From: Rhodohalobacter sp. 614A
GTDB taxonomy: Bacteria; Bacteroidota; Rhodothermia; Balneolales; Balneolaceae
Direction: 5' to 3'
DNA: 64,000 nucleotides
NCBI RefSeq assembly: GCF_021462415.1
Contig: NZ_JAKEDS010000003.1
Span: 586,743 to 650,742 of the forward strand
In this document: positions 1 through 9,499 of the stretch, one piece after another
How the letters are laid out: the number at the start of each line of letters is the position of its first letter
Position numbering within the stretch: the stretch's first letter is position 1
Translations under genes and position numbers: made by a program
The notes under the pieces: model-generated
The model's database searches: none
Told to the model about the DNA's origin: nothing
The model's input: the letters and a program-made list of their open reading frames with translations, nothing else

Positions 1-336
1 CTTCACAGCCTTGTGGAGAATCTCAATTCCCCTTCAGTGAAAGAAATTTATAATAACATGCTGCAACAGACTATCTCTGCATTTGAAGAGATGATAAAAC
101 ATGAAATCGAACTCGGAAATTTCAGGGATGACATTCCGCTGAAGACTTCAGGATTTTTTCTCTATAAAACCAGCCTGGCTATCAATGAACAGATGCAGGC
201 TTTTGGCGAAATCACTCCCAAAAAAAGTATCAAAAAACGAAAGCCGGTTTATGAAGGAAAAGTGGATGAACTCATGCAAACAGTGGACAACTACATTGTA
301 CTTTTGAAAAATGCTCTAGATAAGGAGATGTCATGA
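1..336 (+). CDS. TetR-type regulator, C-terminal part (5' end outside window)
   Basis: The reading frame is open from the first base, so the gene starts upstream of the window and only about 111 C-terminal residues are visible. The visible part is helical and charged, with no DNA-binding motif, which is what a TetR ligand-binding domain would look like. The stop overlaps the start of the ABC ATPase in an ATGA, so it is translationally coupled to the exporter operon, a common layout for a local repressor of an efflux pump. The TetR assignment rests on context and general look, not on a diagnostic motif. A GTG at 13 is an internal codon rather than a likely start. Confidence 0.5.
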   Translation, partial: LHSLVENLNSPSVKEIYNNMLQQTISAFEEMIKHEIELGNFRDDIPLKTSGFFLYKTSLAINEQMQAFGEITPKKSIKKRKPVYEGKVDELMQTVDNYIVLLKNALDKEMS

Positions 337-1184
337 TACACGTTAATAACCTTCAATTTCAGTATCCAAAAGCTGATTCTCCCACATTGAAAGGAATCAG
401 TTTCGATATAAAACAAGGCGAGCTGTTCGGCTTTCTCGGTCCCTCGGGAGCGGGAAAAAGTACCACACAAAAAGTGCTTTTTAAAACTCTCGTCAACTAT
501 ACCGGTGATGTAAAAATTGACGGCAAAGACCTGAAAAGCTGGGATATCTCCTATTATGAAAAAATCGGTGTGGGATTTGAATTGCCGAACCACTACCAGA
601 AACTGACCGGCCTTGAAAATCTCGATCTGTTCGGATCATTTTATCCCAATGGACAAAAAAAGGACAAAACTGAACTGTTCGAAATGGTGGGTTTGGAAGA
701 TGCCATCAACAAACCGGTGGAAGCCTATTCAAAGGGAATGAAAGTGAGGCTCAATTTTATCCGGGCTATTCAACACGATCCGGATATTCTCTTTTTTGAC
801 GAACCGACCGCCGGACTGGACCCGGTCAATTCTCAAATGATCCGCCGACATATCCAGGATCTTCAAAGGAAAGGAAAGACCATTTTCATCACCACACACA
901 GCATGCACACGGCGGATGAATTGTGTAATCGGGTTGCTTTTATTGTGGATGGTGAGCTTCGAATTACTGACTCCCCGGAATCCCTGAAATCGAAATATGG
1001 AAAAGAAGCTGTTCTTGTGGAATTGAAAAATGGGCAGTCGCAGGAATTTTCTATTCAGAATCTCGGTCATAACAAAGAGTTCCTGGAATTCATCAAGTCG
1101 GATGATGTTCAGCGTATCCACACTATGGAAGCAACTCTCGATGAAGTGTTCATCAACGTAACCGGCAAAGCTCTGGACAAATGA
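333..1184 (+). CDS. ABC transporter ATP-binding protein (ABC-2 exporter type)
   Basis: This is the cytoplasmic ATPase of an ABC-2 type exporter. Walker A GPSGAGKST lies at residues 36-44, a YSKGM signature (the variant usual in ABC-2 ATPases instead of LSGGQ) at 132-136, Walker B ILFFDE at 152-157 followed by PTAGLD, and the H-loop near TTHSMHTADE. The length of 283 residues includes a C-terminal extension typical of drug and polymer exporters. AAGGAG at 322-327 serves as ribosome binding site. Start and stop overlap both neighbours by ATGA, so regulator, ATPase and two permeases form one operon. The substrate is not evident; multidrug export is a guess from the TetR-like neighbour. Confidence 0.9.
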   Translation: MIHVNNLQFQYPKADSPTLKGISFDIKQGELFGFLGPSGAGKSTTQKVLFKTLVNYTGDVKIDGKDLKSWDISYYEKIGVGFELPNHYQKLTGLENLDLFGSFYPNGQKKDKTELFEMVGLEDAINKPVEAYSKGMKVRLNFIRAIQHDPDILFFDEPTAGLDPVNSQMIRRHIQDLQRKGKTIFITTHSMHTADELCNRVAFIVDGELRITDSPESLKSKYGKEAVLVELKNGQSQEFSIQNLGHNKEFLEFIKSDDVQRIHTMEATLDEVFINVTGKALDK

Positions 1185-1885
1185 AAGCACTCGCCAAACA
1201 ACTCCGATGGCAGTTTGTACTTCTTCAAAAGAACAATATCATCAGTATCAGTATTGTAGTGACGTTAATTTATGGACTTCTTCTCTTCTTTCTTCGATCA
1301 ACCGCCAACATCGACAAGGTGCTTGTTTCACTGATTCTGAATGATCCGACCGTAATTGGCTATTTCTTTATTGCACTGGCCATTTTTACCGAGATGAAGC
1401 ATAAAATTCTACCTGCCATTTTTGTCACACCGATTAGCACTCATCATTATATTCTCTCAAAATCTTTGTCTCTCTCGATTATCGGCCTGATTTGTTCACT
1501 TGGGCTGGCGATTTCCATCAAAGGATTTTCGTTTGATATTGCGGCTTTCAGTATCGGTGCTTTTGGGATTTCCTGGCTGGCGGCTTTGCTTGGAATTGTT
1601 GTGCTTTCTTACAGCGATGATTTTCTGAAATTTGCGCTGCTTTCGTTCCCGGTTTTTCTGCCGGTGGTTAATTTGCCATTGCTGCATTATTTAAACGGGA
1701 TCGATCTCGGTTTTGTCGTTCAACTGCTTCCGGTTCAGGGCGGACTCCACCTCATCGCAGAATCCCTGAATGAGAGCGCTCCTTTCTCTTGGTTTTCAGT
1801 AGTCTCCCTTGCGATCTGGACTCCTCTTTTCTACTTAGCAGCTTACCAAAGATTCCGTTCAACCATTATCCCCCAAACGCCATGA
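1181..1885 (+). CDS. ABC-2 type transporter permease subunit 1
   Basis: A 234-residue integral membrane protein with about six hydrophobic segments, the first near residues 20-40 (IISISIVVTLIYGLLLFF). It follows the ATPase with a 4-base overlap and overlaps the next permease the same way, so the three proteins probably form one exporter with two different permease chains. The arrangement ATPase-permease-permease of this size recalls the three-gene fluoroquinolone exporters of actinobacteria, but that is only a similarity of layout. Confidence 0.8.
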   Translation: MKALAKQLRWQFVLLQKNNIISISIVVTLIYGLLLFFLRSTANIDKVLVSLILNDPTVIGYFFIALAIFTEMKHKILPAIFVTPISTHHYILSKSLSLSIIGLICSLGLAISIKGFSFDIAAFSIGAFGISWLAALLGIVVLSYSDDFLKFALLSFPVFLPVVNLPLLHYLNGIDLGFVVQLLPVQGGLHLIAESLNESAPFSWFSVVSLAIWTPLFYLAAYQRFRSTIIPQTP

Positions 1886-2592
1886 GAAAAATCATCAAAT
1901 TAGCTCTGACTGACTTTAAGCTCATTTTCCGGGATCCGTCACTTTATGCCTTTATTGTACTCCCGGTTCTGCTGTATGCACTGATGGTTTGGTTTCTTCC
2001 CGCACTTGTCGAGCGATATGAAGTGCTCATTCCGTACATCCCGTTATTTCTGGTGATTGGCGTTATCGAAAACACACAAATGTTCTGCTTCATCAGCAGC
2101 ATGGTATTGATTGAAGAGAAAGAAACCAGCGTTGCCAAAGTGTATGGTGTCTCCCCTATCAATGGCTTTCAATTCATCTTATCCCGGTTTATCCTTCCTT
2201 TCCTGATCACGGTTTTGTTGAATGTGGGCCTCATTGCCGTCCAGCCGTTTTATGAAATTGGGCTGTGTACAAATATCGCAATTTCAATATTAGCCGCCCT
2301 GGTTGTGCCGGCTTACGTTCTCGGCATCAATACACTTGTAGAAAACCGGATGCAGGGAATGATTTACATCAAAGCGTTTAACATGATTGTACTTCTTCCC
2401 TTTGCTGCATTTTTCGTTCCCGACGGACTTGTACACTTCTTCGGATTTCTCCCTACTCACTGGCTTTTCCAGAGTATTGTAAATAGTACCGAGGGACTTT
2501 CTTTCTTGTTCTTTGGACTGATCGGGACACTCTATTTTGGAGGATTAATCATCTGGCTGAGCCGCCAATTTCTGAAAAAGCATTTTGTTTGA
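1882..2592 (+). CDS. ABC-2 type transporter permease subunit 2
   Basis: A 236-residue membrane protein with six predicted helices, starting MRKIIKLALTDFKLIFRDPS, a typical cytoplasmic lead-in of ABC-2 permeases. The frame stays open upstream to 1789, but the ATG at 1882 is chosen because it overlaps the stop of the preceding permease in ATGA, as at the other junctions of this operon. It is the last gene of the exporter operon and is followed by a structured intergenic region. Confidence 0.8.
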   Translation: MRKIIKLALTDFKLIFRDPSLYAFIVLPVLLYALMVWFLPALVERYEVLIPYIPLFLVIGVIENTQMFCFISSMVLIEEKETSVAKVYGVSPINGFQFILSRFILPFLITVLLNVGLIAVQPFYEIGLCTNIAISILAALVVPAYVLGINTLVENRMQGMIYIKAFNMIVLLPFAAFFVPDGLVHFFGFLPTHWLFQSIVNSTEGLSFLFFGLIGTLYFGGLIIWLSRQFLKKHFV

Positions 2593-2677
2593 TAGGGAAT
2601 GACTGTGGGAAAGTTGGTGGGATAGTAGACCCAACGACGGTGGATTTCTTAGGTGAGAAAAATCCGTTTTTCATGGC

Positions 2678-2786
2678 GTCATATTGAGCGCAATTTCGAG
2701 GGTGTTTTTCCCTCGAAATGTAGTCGAAATTTGAGTTTTCGACTTCGTTCCGACAAGAACACCGTCGGAACTGCGCTCAAACTGAC
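2678..2786. repeat. Multi-stem intergenic palindromic repeat (REP/BIME-like)
   Basis: A 109-base element closed by imperfect 15-base inverted arms, GTCATATTGAGCGCA at 2678-2692 and TGCGCTCAAACTGAC at 2772-2786 (13 of 15 pair). Three further perfect stems nest inside: 2693-2702 with 2710-2719 (ATTTCGAGGG), 2723-2729 with 2737-2743 (GTCGAAA), and 2747-2754 with 2764-2771 (GTTCCGAC). The product would be a branched cruciform or RNA with three arms. It lies in the 366-base gap 2593-2958 between convergent genes. Repeats beginning TCATATTGAGCGCA are familiar between genes in Bacteroidota; their role is unknown. Confidence 0.75.
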
Positions 2787-2851
2787 GTGGCTGAAAGTGA
2801 CGAAGATAAACCATTGAGCTTTCTGATTCGCCTCAATTGGCTTGAGAACAG

Positions 2852-2890
2852 GCAAAAAAAAACGCCGATCCCTGTATAGAATCGGCGTTT
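2852..2890 (-). terminator. Rho-independent terminator of the M3 peptidase gene
   Basis: A perfect 10-base stem, AAACGCCGAT at 2860-2869 with ATCGGCGTTT at 2881-2890 and an 11-base loop. Read on the minus strand it is followed by a run of T (the A-tract from 2854). It lies 69 bases past the stop of the minus-strand peptidase gene. Read on the plus strand only three T follow, so it would serve the exporter operon less well. Confidence 0.85.
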
Positions 2891-2958
2891 GATATTGTTG
2901 AATAATTTGCTGTCAGGGCATATCGCCTGCTCCTTCTATTCGAGGGAAATCTTATAAT

Positions 2959-5091
2959 CTAATTTCCGGCTGTTAAACCACGTCTGCGGAGGAGATGGGT
3001 TACATCCGGCTCTCCATTTCTGTAGGCTTCGTACAATTCCATGGCATCGCTGCTGCCGCCCCTGGAAAGGATATAGTCCCTGTATCGGTCGCCATTTTCG
3101 CGGGTGAGTCCGCCATTTTCCTGCATGAAGGCAAATGCATCGGCCGCAAGAATTTCACTCCACATATATGCGTAATAATTCGCAGCATATCCGCCGGCAA
3201 AAATATGCGAAAAGTAAGGTGATTTATATCTTGGGGGGATGGCGGCCATATCAAGATTGTACTTGGCCAGAGACTGATCTTCAAACTCTACCACATCATC
3301 CGGGATTTCCGTAGAATCCAGGAGGTGCCATTCCAGGTCTACCATGGTAGCACCAAGATACTCTTGTGTATCAAAACCCTGGTTAAAGTTTCGGGCAGCA
3401 ATCACTTTATCTAATAACTCAGAAGGAATCTGCTCACCGGTTTCATAATGAACGGCGTAGTTTTTCAGTACTTCGGGTTGAATTGCCCAGTCTTCCTCAA
3501 ATGTTGAGGGGAATTCCACAAAATCGCGGGGAACCGACGTACCGCTTTGCGACGGATAATAAACATCAGAAAAGAGTCCGTGTACAGCATGTCCCATCTC
3601 GTGGAAAAGTGTGGTCACATTGTCAAAACTGATCAGTGCCGGTTCACCTTCAGCCGGCGGCGGGATGTTCAGCACATTTACAACCACTGGCTTTTGATTC
3701 AGAAGTTCAGACTGAGACACAAAGGAGTTCATCCAGGCGCCTCCGCTTTTTGAATCACGTGTAAAATAGTCCGCGTAAAACAGGCCTATTTGCCCTCCTT
3801 CTTCATCTAATACATTAAATGTCCGAACATCTTCATGGTAAACCGGAAGGTCAAATCGTTCTTCAAACGTAATGCCGAATAGCTTGTTCATGGTAAAAAA
3901 CACGCCATCTTCAAGAACCCGGTTTAGTTCAAAATAGGGACGCACTTGCGATTCATCGATATCATATTCTGCCTGGCGAACTTTCTCTGCGTAGTATTCC
4001 CAATCCCATGGCTGTACTTCTCCTTCAACACCATCTTCGTGCATCATTTGAGTGATTTTTTCAGCTTCACGCTCGGTATTGGTAATTACATTTGGGATGA
4101 GATCCGTAAGCATATCCAGCACATTTTCCGGATTTTGTGCGGTTTGCGGATCATGCCGGAAGGATGCGAAGTTGGGGTAACCTAAAAGAGACGCACGTTC
4201 GGCACGAAGCTCCACAAGTTCCAGGATAAAAGGCCGGTTGTCTACGCCGCCGTCTTCGCCAATTCCCCGATAGGCGGACGCTTTCCACACTCTCTCACGA
4301 AGATCGCGATTATTCAGGCTTGCCAGGATAGGTACACGGGTGGTGTTCGTAATCGACAGCAGGTATTGATCTTCATGGCCACGGGCATTGGCAGCTTCTT
4401 TTGCCGCGGCAATCCGGTCGTCACTCAGGCCGTCCAGTTCTTCCACATCATCAACCAAAACCACACGGTCGTTGGTCATTTTCAGCAGGTTTTCGTCGAA
4501 ACGGGTTGTCAAAGTTGACATCCGCTCATTGATTTCCCGCATTCGCTGTTGCTCATCATCAGTCAAAAGTGCGCCGGCCCGTACAAAATCACGATAGGTA
4601 TCTTCAAGAAGTTTGAGCTCGGACGCGTTTATATCCAGTTCATCACGATTTTCATAAAGTGTTTGCACGCGCTCAAAAAGATCCCCGTTCAGGTAAATAT
4701 TATCGGAGTGTGCAGCCAGTTTCGGCGCCATTTCTGATTGGATAGCCTGCAGCTCGTCATTCGTGTGCGCCGACGTGAGGTTGTAAAATACACTGCTGAC
4801 TCTCCCCAATAATTGCCCGCTCCTTTCCATTTCTACAATGGTATTCTCAAAGGTGGGCGCTTCAGAATTGGTGGCAATTGAATCAATTTCAGCGAGGTGT
4901 TGTTCCATTCCATCCTCAAAAGCAGGCCGATAATGTTCGATAGAAATCGCATCAAAATCGGGAGCTTCAAGTGGAAGTGTGCTGGGTGAATAAAACGGAT
5001 TTTCAGTCATAGATTCATCTTCACTGTTACAGGCAGATAGCAGAAAGAAAACTACCACGGTAACAGATAATAGTTTTATAAGTTTGTTCAT
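2959..5091 (-). CDS. M3 family zinc metallopeptidase, lipoprotein (Dcp/oligopeptidase A-like)
   Basis: A 710-residue thimet-oligopeptidase family protein, which would trim short peptides. HEMGH at residues 497-501 supplies the two zinc histidines and the catalytic glutamate; it sits inside the family block TLFHEMGHAVHGLFSD, and the downstream PRDFVEFPSTFEEDW segment carries the third ligand glutamate. The start at 5091 is preferred over the longer open frame (to 5154) because it gives MNKLIKLLSVTVVVFFLLSAC, a lipoprotein signal with the Cys at residue 21; the enzyme is then membrane-anchored and faces the periplasm. Dipeptidyl carboxypeptidase is the closest functional guess. It has its own terminator. 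Confidence 0.92.
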   Translation of the reverse strand: MNKLIKLLSVTVVVFFLLSACNSEDESMTENPFYSPSTLPLEAPDFDAISIEHYRPAFEDGMEQHLAEIDSIATNSEAPTFENTIVEMERSGQLLGRVSSVFYNLTSAHTNDELQAIQSEMAPKLAAHSDNIYLNGDLFERVQTLYENRDELDINASELKLLEDTYRDFVRAGALLTDDEQQRMREINERMSTLTTRFDENLLKMTNDRVVLVDDVEELDGLSDDRIAAAKEAANARGHEDQYLLSITNTTRVPILASLNNRDLRERVWKASAYRGIGEDGGVDNRPFILELVELRAERASLLGYPNFASFRHDPQTAQNPENVLDMLTDLIPNVITNTEREAEKITQMMHEDGVEGEVQPWDWEYYAEKVRQAEYDIDESQVRPYFELNRVLEDGVFFTMNKLFGITFEERFDLPVYHEDVRTFNVLDEEGGQIGLFYADYFTRDSKSGGAWMNSFVSQSELLNQKPVVVNVLNIPPPAEGEPALISFDNVTTLFHEMGHAVHGLFSDVYYPSQSGTSVPRDFVEFPSTFEEDWAIQPEVLKNYAVHYETGEQIPSELLDKVIAARNFNQGFDTQEYLGATMVDLEWHLLDSTEIPDDVVEFEDQSLAKYNLDMAAIPPRYKSPYFSHIFAGGYAANYYAYMWSEILAADAFAFMQENGGLTRENGDRYRDYILSRGGSSDAMELYEAYRNGEPDVTHLLRRRGLTAGN

Positions 5092-5240
5092 ACGATTTGT
5101 GTTTATAGATTGGGAAAAATCTCTAAGCTCTTGAATATGTAGATTAGCTTGCATTCCATCTTTGTAAGATAGCAGTATTGGAAATAGATTTTTAATCTTT
5201 TTGAGCGGTGATACACGAACTCTCTCACCTTAAATCAACA

Positions 5241-6134
5241 TCATTCATCCGGATAGATTGATTTTTTAGCAGCTAATAACGTGTTTTTCATCAGCATGGC
5301 CACCGTCATTGGCCCAACGCCACCGGGAACCGGTGTTATCCAGCTCGCTTTCTTTTTGATGTTTTCGAAATCACAATCTCCAACCAGTTTATAGCCTTTT
5401 TCAGTCGTTTCATCCGCAACACGATTGATGCCGACATCAATCACAACCGCCCCTTCTTTTACCATTTCAGCCTTGATAAATTCCGGCTGACCGGCAGCTA
5501 CAACAAGAATATCCGCTGAAATTGTATGACTGGTCAAATCCCGTGTATACTTGTGGCAAATGGTTGTTGTGGCTTTGCCGGATGAATTTTCACGCGAAAG
5601 CATGATTGCCATGGGAGATCCCACAATATTGCTCGCACCAACCACAACAGCATGCTTGCTCTTTACCGGGATGCTGTAGTATTTGAACAACTCAAAAATT
5701 CCCGCAGGTGTGCATGACCGAAATGTTGGCTGGTCCACAGTCAGGCGCCCCACATTCATCGGATGAAACCCATCGACGTCTTTTCTATGATCAATGCTTT
5801 CAATCACATCATGTGAGGAAAGGTGCGAAGGCAGCGGTAACTGAACCAAAAGTCCGTCAATCGAGTCATCTTCATTGAAGGAACGGATGGTTGTTTTTAA
5901 CTCCTTTGCAGAAACGGTATCTGGCAGATGTTCGGTGTCGGTTTCAATGCCAACTTTTTTACACGCCCGGGTTTTAGCACCGATATACGTAGTGGATGCC
6001 GGATCTGTGCCCACCTGTACGACCTTTAAAAAAGGCCGGCGATTTCCCGCGTTCACCCAGTTCTCCACATCCTCTTTAATGATGGACATGGTAATATCTG
6101 CAACTTTTCTACCGTCTATAATTTTAGCTGACAT
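5241..6134 (-). CDS. folD: FolD, methylenetetrahydrofolate dehydrogenase/cyclohydrolase
   Basis: This bifunctional cytoplasmic enzyme interconverts 5,10-methylene-, 5,10-methenyl- and 10-formyl-tetrahydrofolate, feeding purine and formyl-methionine synthesis. The catalytic pair Tyr50 and Lys54 (YIGAK), Gln98 in LLVQLPLP and Asp121 in VDGFHP are all in place. The NADP-binding GASNIVGSP loop and the C-terminal PVPGGVGPMTVAML signature are intact. The length of 297 residues is normal. The M3 peptidase gene starts 149 bases downstream on the same strand. Confidence 0.97.
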   Translation of the reverse strand: MSAKIIDGRKVADITMSIIKEDVENWVNAGNRRPFLKVVQVGTDPASTTYIGAKTRACKKVGIETDTEHLPDTVSAKELKTTIRSFNEDDSIDGLLVQLPLPSHLSSHDVIESIDHRKDVDGFHPMNVGRLTVDQPTFRSCTPAGIFELFKYYSIPVKSKHAVVVGASNIVGSPMAIMLSRENSSGKATTTICHKYTRDLTSHTISADILVVAAGQPEFIKAEMVKEGAVVIDVGINRVADETTEKGYKLVGDCDFENIKKKASWITPVPGGVGPMTVAMLMKNTLLAAKKSIYPDE

Positions 6135-6198
6135 TTAAATAAGTACTTGAAGTTTGAAATTTGGAGTGCCGAAAGTTAAGCTTTCTCGAATAACTTTT

Positions 6199-6561
6199 TC
6201 ATTCTCGGAGTTTCTTTCCAATAGATGTAAAAAGAGCTAATAATTCATTTATTTCATTTTTTAGAAATTCAATTTCATCTGCAGAAACCCATTTTTGATG
6301 CTCGATTAATAAAAGCCCGTATTCAGTTTCACTAGCTTCAGATTCACAGATTTTTATTTTATGTCTGAAATCATCGGCTTTACTTCTGGCTCTATTTGCC
6401 TCGCGATAATTTGCCCCCACGCTGGTAGCCGATTTAGTTAGCTGGTTCCTAATGGCCCTGCCTTCGGGAGTATTTGGTAATTTTGATGAGAGACGAATAA
6501 CAAGTATGGAAAAATCCATAGTTCGTTTCTCTAAATTTTTTCCAAATTCCTTGTTATCCAT
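6199..6561 (-). CDS. Four-helix-bundle protein (23S rRNA-IVS/S23 family)
   Basis: A 120-residue, all-helical protein of the family first met in intervening sequences of 23S rRNA genes. Family marks are LSSKLPNTPEGRAIRNQL, then SATSVGANYREANRARS, and a C-terminal helix ending LLALFTSIGKKLRE. Stand-alone copies are common in Bacteroidota and are not tied to rRNA; here it sits between the NtrC-type regulator and folD. Biochemical function is unknown; the fold forms pentamers in solved examples. Base composition is more AT-rich than folD next door, which fits a mobile gene. Confidence 0.85.
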   Translation of the reverse strand: MDNKEFGKNLEKRTMDFSILVIRLSSKLPNTPEGRAIRNQLTKSATSVGANYREANRARSKADDFRHKIKICESEASETEYGLLLIEHQKWVSADEIEFLKNEINELLALFTSIGKKLRE

Positions 6562-6610
6562 TGAAACAACTTTCGTTCACTCCAAACTTTAGTCACTCTC
6601 AACTCAATCA

Positions 6611-7981
6611 CTACCGTTCTATATCGTATTTCTTCATTTTGTTATAAATGTGGCTCCGCTGAATATTGATGGCATCGGCGGTGGCGGATACATTCCAGTC
6701 ATATTTTTCGAGCTTTCTAAGCAGGAATAATCGTTCGGCTTCTTCTTTGTATTCATGGAAACTGTCCGTCTGGTCAAGCAAATCATTCAGCACATTCGAA
6801 GGTTTTTTCTTCTGAACCACCAGTTGTTCCACATCTTCAGCTGTAATCTCATCTTCGATAGAAAGAAGAGCCAAACGCTCCACTACATTCTGAAGCTCCC
6901 GAATATTACCTGACCACGGCTGTTTTTCCAGCATTTCGAGCGCACCATCTGAAAGAGATTTCCCTGAAAATATAATTTCACGCTCCGAAAGCTGCTGCAA
7001 GAACCATTTCGCGAGAATCGTAATATCGTCCTTTCGCTCACGAAGTGGCGGGAGATGAATCGGAATTACATTCAGTCGATGGAAGAGATCTTCCCGAAAA
7101 TCTCCTTCTTCAATCAGTTCATGCAAATCCTGATTGGTTGCAGACAATACGCGTACATCCACATCAATTCGTTCTGTACCGCCAACCCGTGTGATCTGAT
7201 TTTCCTGGAGAGCACGAAGTACTTTTGCCTGGGCATCGAAGCTCATATCGCCAATTTCATCCAGGAAAAGTGTTCCACCGTTGGCCTGTTCAAACTTTCC
7301 GATTCGCCGCGATGATGCACCGGTAAACGCACCTTTCTCATGACCAAAAAGTTCACTTTCCAATAATTCTGAAGGAATGGCTGCACAGTTCACATCCACA
7401 AATTTTTTGGATGCCCGTGTACTTTTCTCATGGATGGCCCGTGCTACCAGTTCCTTTCCCGTTCCATTCTCGCCGGTAATGAGCACCCGGCTGTTGCTCG
7501 GAGCCACCTTTTCAATCATCTTCTTAATCTTTTGAATGGCCGGGCTTTTACCGATAATATCCGTACTTCCGTGAAGCTGTTTGCGAATCTGTTTATTCTC
7601 ACGAATCAGTTCGCTGCTTTGAAGTGCATTGCGGATACTGGTCAGAAGGCGGTTCAAATCCGGGGGTTTTTCAAGAAAATCAAAGGCCCCGTTTTTTGTA
7701 GCTTCAACCGCTATTTTAATAGTTCCGTGACCGGAGATCATAATGACAGGCAGCTCGGGTTTGATCTCTTTGATTTTGCCGAGAACTTCAACGCCATCCA
7801 TACCTTTCATCTTGATGTCCAGCATCACCAGGTCAATTTTCTCTTTCCTGATGGCTTCAAGCGCTTTCTCCCCGTTTTCTGCCTCAAGAGTAGCATAATC
7901 CTCAAATTCGAGAATCTCCTTCAGGGCATTTCGGATGCTCTGTTCGTCATCTGTAATCAGTATGGTTGTTTTGGAACTCAT
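6611..7981 (-). CDS. NtrC-family sigma-54-dependent response regulator
   Basis: A 456-residue activator of sigma-54 promoters. The receiver domain has acidic Asp11/Asp12, the phospho-acceptor Asp55 (LVMLDIKMKGMDG), Ser83 and Lys105. The AAA+ domain has Walker A GENGTGKE at 170-177, the sigma-54-contacting GAFTGA at 217-222 and Walker B LFLDEIGD at 238-245. A Fis-type helix-turn-helix closes the protein (IQRSHIYNKMKKYDIER). No histidine kinase is encoded alongside, so the partner is elsewhere. The start overlaps the stop of dacB by one base, so the two are co-translated. What it regulates cannot be read here. Confidence 0.95.
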   Translation of the reverse strand: MSSKTTILITDDEQSIRNALKEILEFEDYATLEAENGEKALEAIRKEKIDLVMLDIKMKGMDGVEVLGKIKEIKPELPVIMISGHGTIKIAVEATKNGAFDFLEKPPDLNRLLTSIRNALQSSELIRENKQIRKQLHGSTDIIGKSPAIQKIKKMIEKVAPSNSRVLITGENGTGKELVARAIHEKSTRASKKFVDVNCAAIPSELLESELFGHEKGAFTGASSRRIGKFEQANGGTLFLDEIGDMSFDAQAKVLRALQENQITRVGGTERIDVDVRVLSATNQDLHELIEEGDFREDLFHRLNVIPIHLPPLRERKDDITILAKWFLQQLSEREIIFSGKSLSDGALEMLEKQPWSGNIRELQNVVERLALLSIEDEITAEDVEQLVVQKKKPSNVLNDLLDQTDSFHEYKEEAERLFLLRKLEKYDWNVSATADAINIQRSHIYNKMKKYDIER

Positions 7982-9456
7982 TAATATTCAGAATAAAGAT
8001 ATTCGAGAATTCGCTGGTGAATCAAATCTACATGAGAGGTTCTGGCGGTGTAGTTATTTGTAAAGATCGATACGATCAGCTCCTGCCCGGAATTTGTATC
8101 CAGATACCCGGAGAGGGCTCTTACCCCTGAAACGAATCCCGTTTTGCCATAAAAATTGCCGTGAACCGTACTGTTTCTGAACCGGTGGCTCAACGTTCCG
8201 TTCACTCCTCCAACAGAAAGAGATTCATATAGGTACGAAAAATAGTCTTTCTCTTTCACCTTTAAAAGGTATTGGTTAAAATCCTCCGCCTTTAAAAGTG
8301 TAGCCGGAGCCATTCCGGAAGCATCGCGGAGGCTGACCAATGTTGTATCAAATCCCATTTCACGCATATAATCTTTGAGCATTTGAAGACCGAGTTCTGT
8401 AGAACCCTGAACTCCGTATACTTCCGCCACCGTTTTTTTCAGAAACATTTCGGTGTAGAAGTTATCGCTCTCCCGGTTCATCCATTGAATGAGTTTATGC
8501 AACGGCTCAGACCTGTGATCATCCAGCAGAGCCATCCCGGATTGATCCAAATAATAGTTCTTGTCGATGAAAATTTGCCCTGTAACTTCGATCCCGCTTC
8601 TTTCAAGATATCGTTGAAATGTATCCATAAAATAATAAGCCGGTTCCAGTACGGATAACGGCTCGGTTTCATAATATCCTTGCGGCAGTGTACTTCGAAG
8701 AATGATGACATTCGTTCCCAAAACGCGCCGGTACGATTCATCATACTCAGTTCCCCGCGGTGTGATTTGTTGCTCATTCACAAATTCAACATAAGGTGTG
8801 TTGAATGGAAACCACTGGATATCAGGAATGGAGCCAACCGGTCCGTCGGCAATTACCTCAAGATCCACTACATTGGAGTTAAAAGAGAGCGCACTGATTT
8901 CGGGTGCATAATAAAATGACAAATCACTCCACTCCCACCCTTCCGGATACGGAACGTCATCAAACAAGCCATCATATCCTACCAAATTTCCATTTATTTT
9001 TTTGATTCCTTTTCGCTTCAGGATTTCAGTCCATTTTTCAAAAAGAAAGAGCGGATCATCTTCATAAAACGTTCCGTCGATAGAGGGATCACCGGAACCT
9101 TCCACAACAAGATCTCCCGTCCAGATACTGTCTGACTGCATTCCATGTCCGTAGAGTTTTGTTGAAAAACGAAATTCAGGTCCCAGGATATCGAGATAGG
9201 CTCCCGAGCTTATCAACTTGAGATTGGAAGCCGGACGGATGATTTTATCCGCGTTATAACTTTCTATCACTTTACCGCTGCCATCCCTTACCTGGACAGC
9301 CCAAAGGGCGTTTGATGCTCGGCTGGTTGTAATCAGGTTCAGAATAGTATCGGAAACCTGCGTTTGGGAATGACCGGAGGAAACGCCTAAAAAGAGAATC
9401 CCTATCAAACAAATGAAAGGGATTTTAAAATTTCTGTTGGTTTTGATATTTAACAT
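7981..9456 (-). CDS. dacB: D-alanyl-D-alanine carboxypeptidase/endopeptidase (PBP4, peptidase S13)
   Basis: A periplasmic penicillin-binding protein that removes terminal D-Ala and cuts peptide cross-links in peptidoglycan. All three active-site motifs are present: SxxK as Ser77-Asn-Leu-Lys80, SxN as Ser330-Asp-Asn332, and KTG at 438-440 (YGKTGFVSG). The N-terminus is a Sec signal ending near GHSQ. The start at the ATG 9456 is preferred; a GTG at 9468 in frame is possible, and neither has a clear ribosome binding site. At 491 residues it matches the family. It lies between the PtsN-like gene and the NtrC-type regulator. Confidence 0.93.
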   Translation of the reverse strand: MLNIKTNRNFKIPFICLIGILFLGVSSGHSQTQVSDTILNLITTSRASNALWAVQVRDGSGKVIESYNADKIIRPASNLKLISSGAYLDILGPEFRFSTKLYGHGMQSDSIWTGDLVVEGSGDPSIDGTFYEDDPLFLFEKWTEILKRKGIKKINGNLVGYDGLFDDVPYPEGWEWSDLSFYYAPEISALSFNSNVVDLEVIADGPVGSIPDIQWFPFNTPYVEFVNEQQITPRGTEYDESYRRVLGTNVIILRSTLPQGYYETEPLSVLEPAYYFMDTFQRYLERSGIEVTGQIFIDKNYYLDQSGMALLDDHRSEPLHKLIQWMNRESDNFYTEMFLKKTVAEVYGVQGSTELGLQMLKDYMREMGFDTTLVSLRDASGMAPATLLKAEDFNQYLLKVKEKDYFSYLYESLSVGGVNGTLSHRFRNSTVHGNFYGKTGFVSGVRALSGYLDTNSGQELIVSIFTNNYTARTSHVDLIHQRILEYLYSEY

Positions 9457-9499
9457 GAAACGGTACACGGCAATAGTGAAAAGACTATCAAAAAAGCGT

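Noticed and set aside
7430-7984. Plus-strand open frame of 184 codons across the NtrC-type gene
   Set aside because: Antisense shadow of the receiver and AAA+ coding sequence; no recognisable domain.
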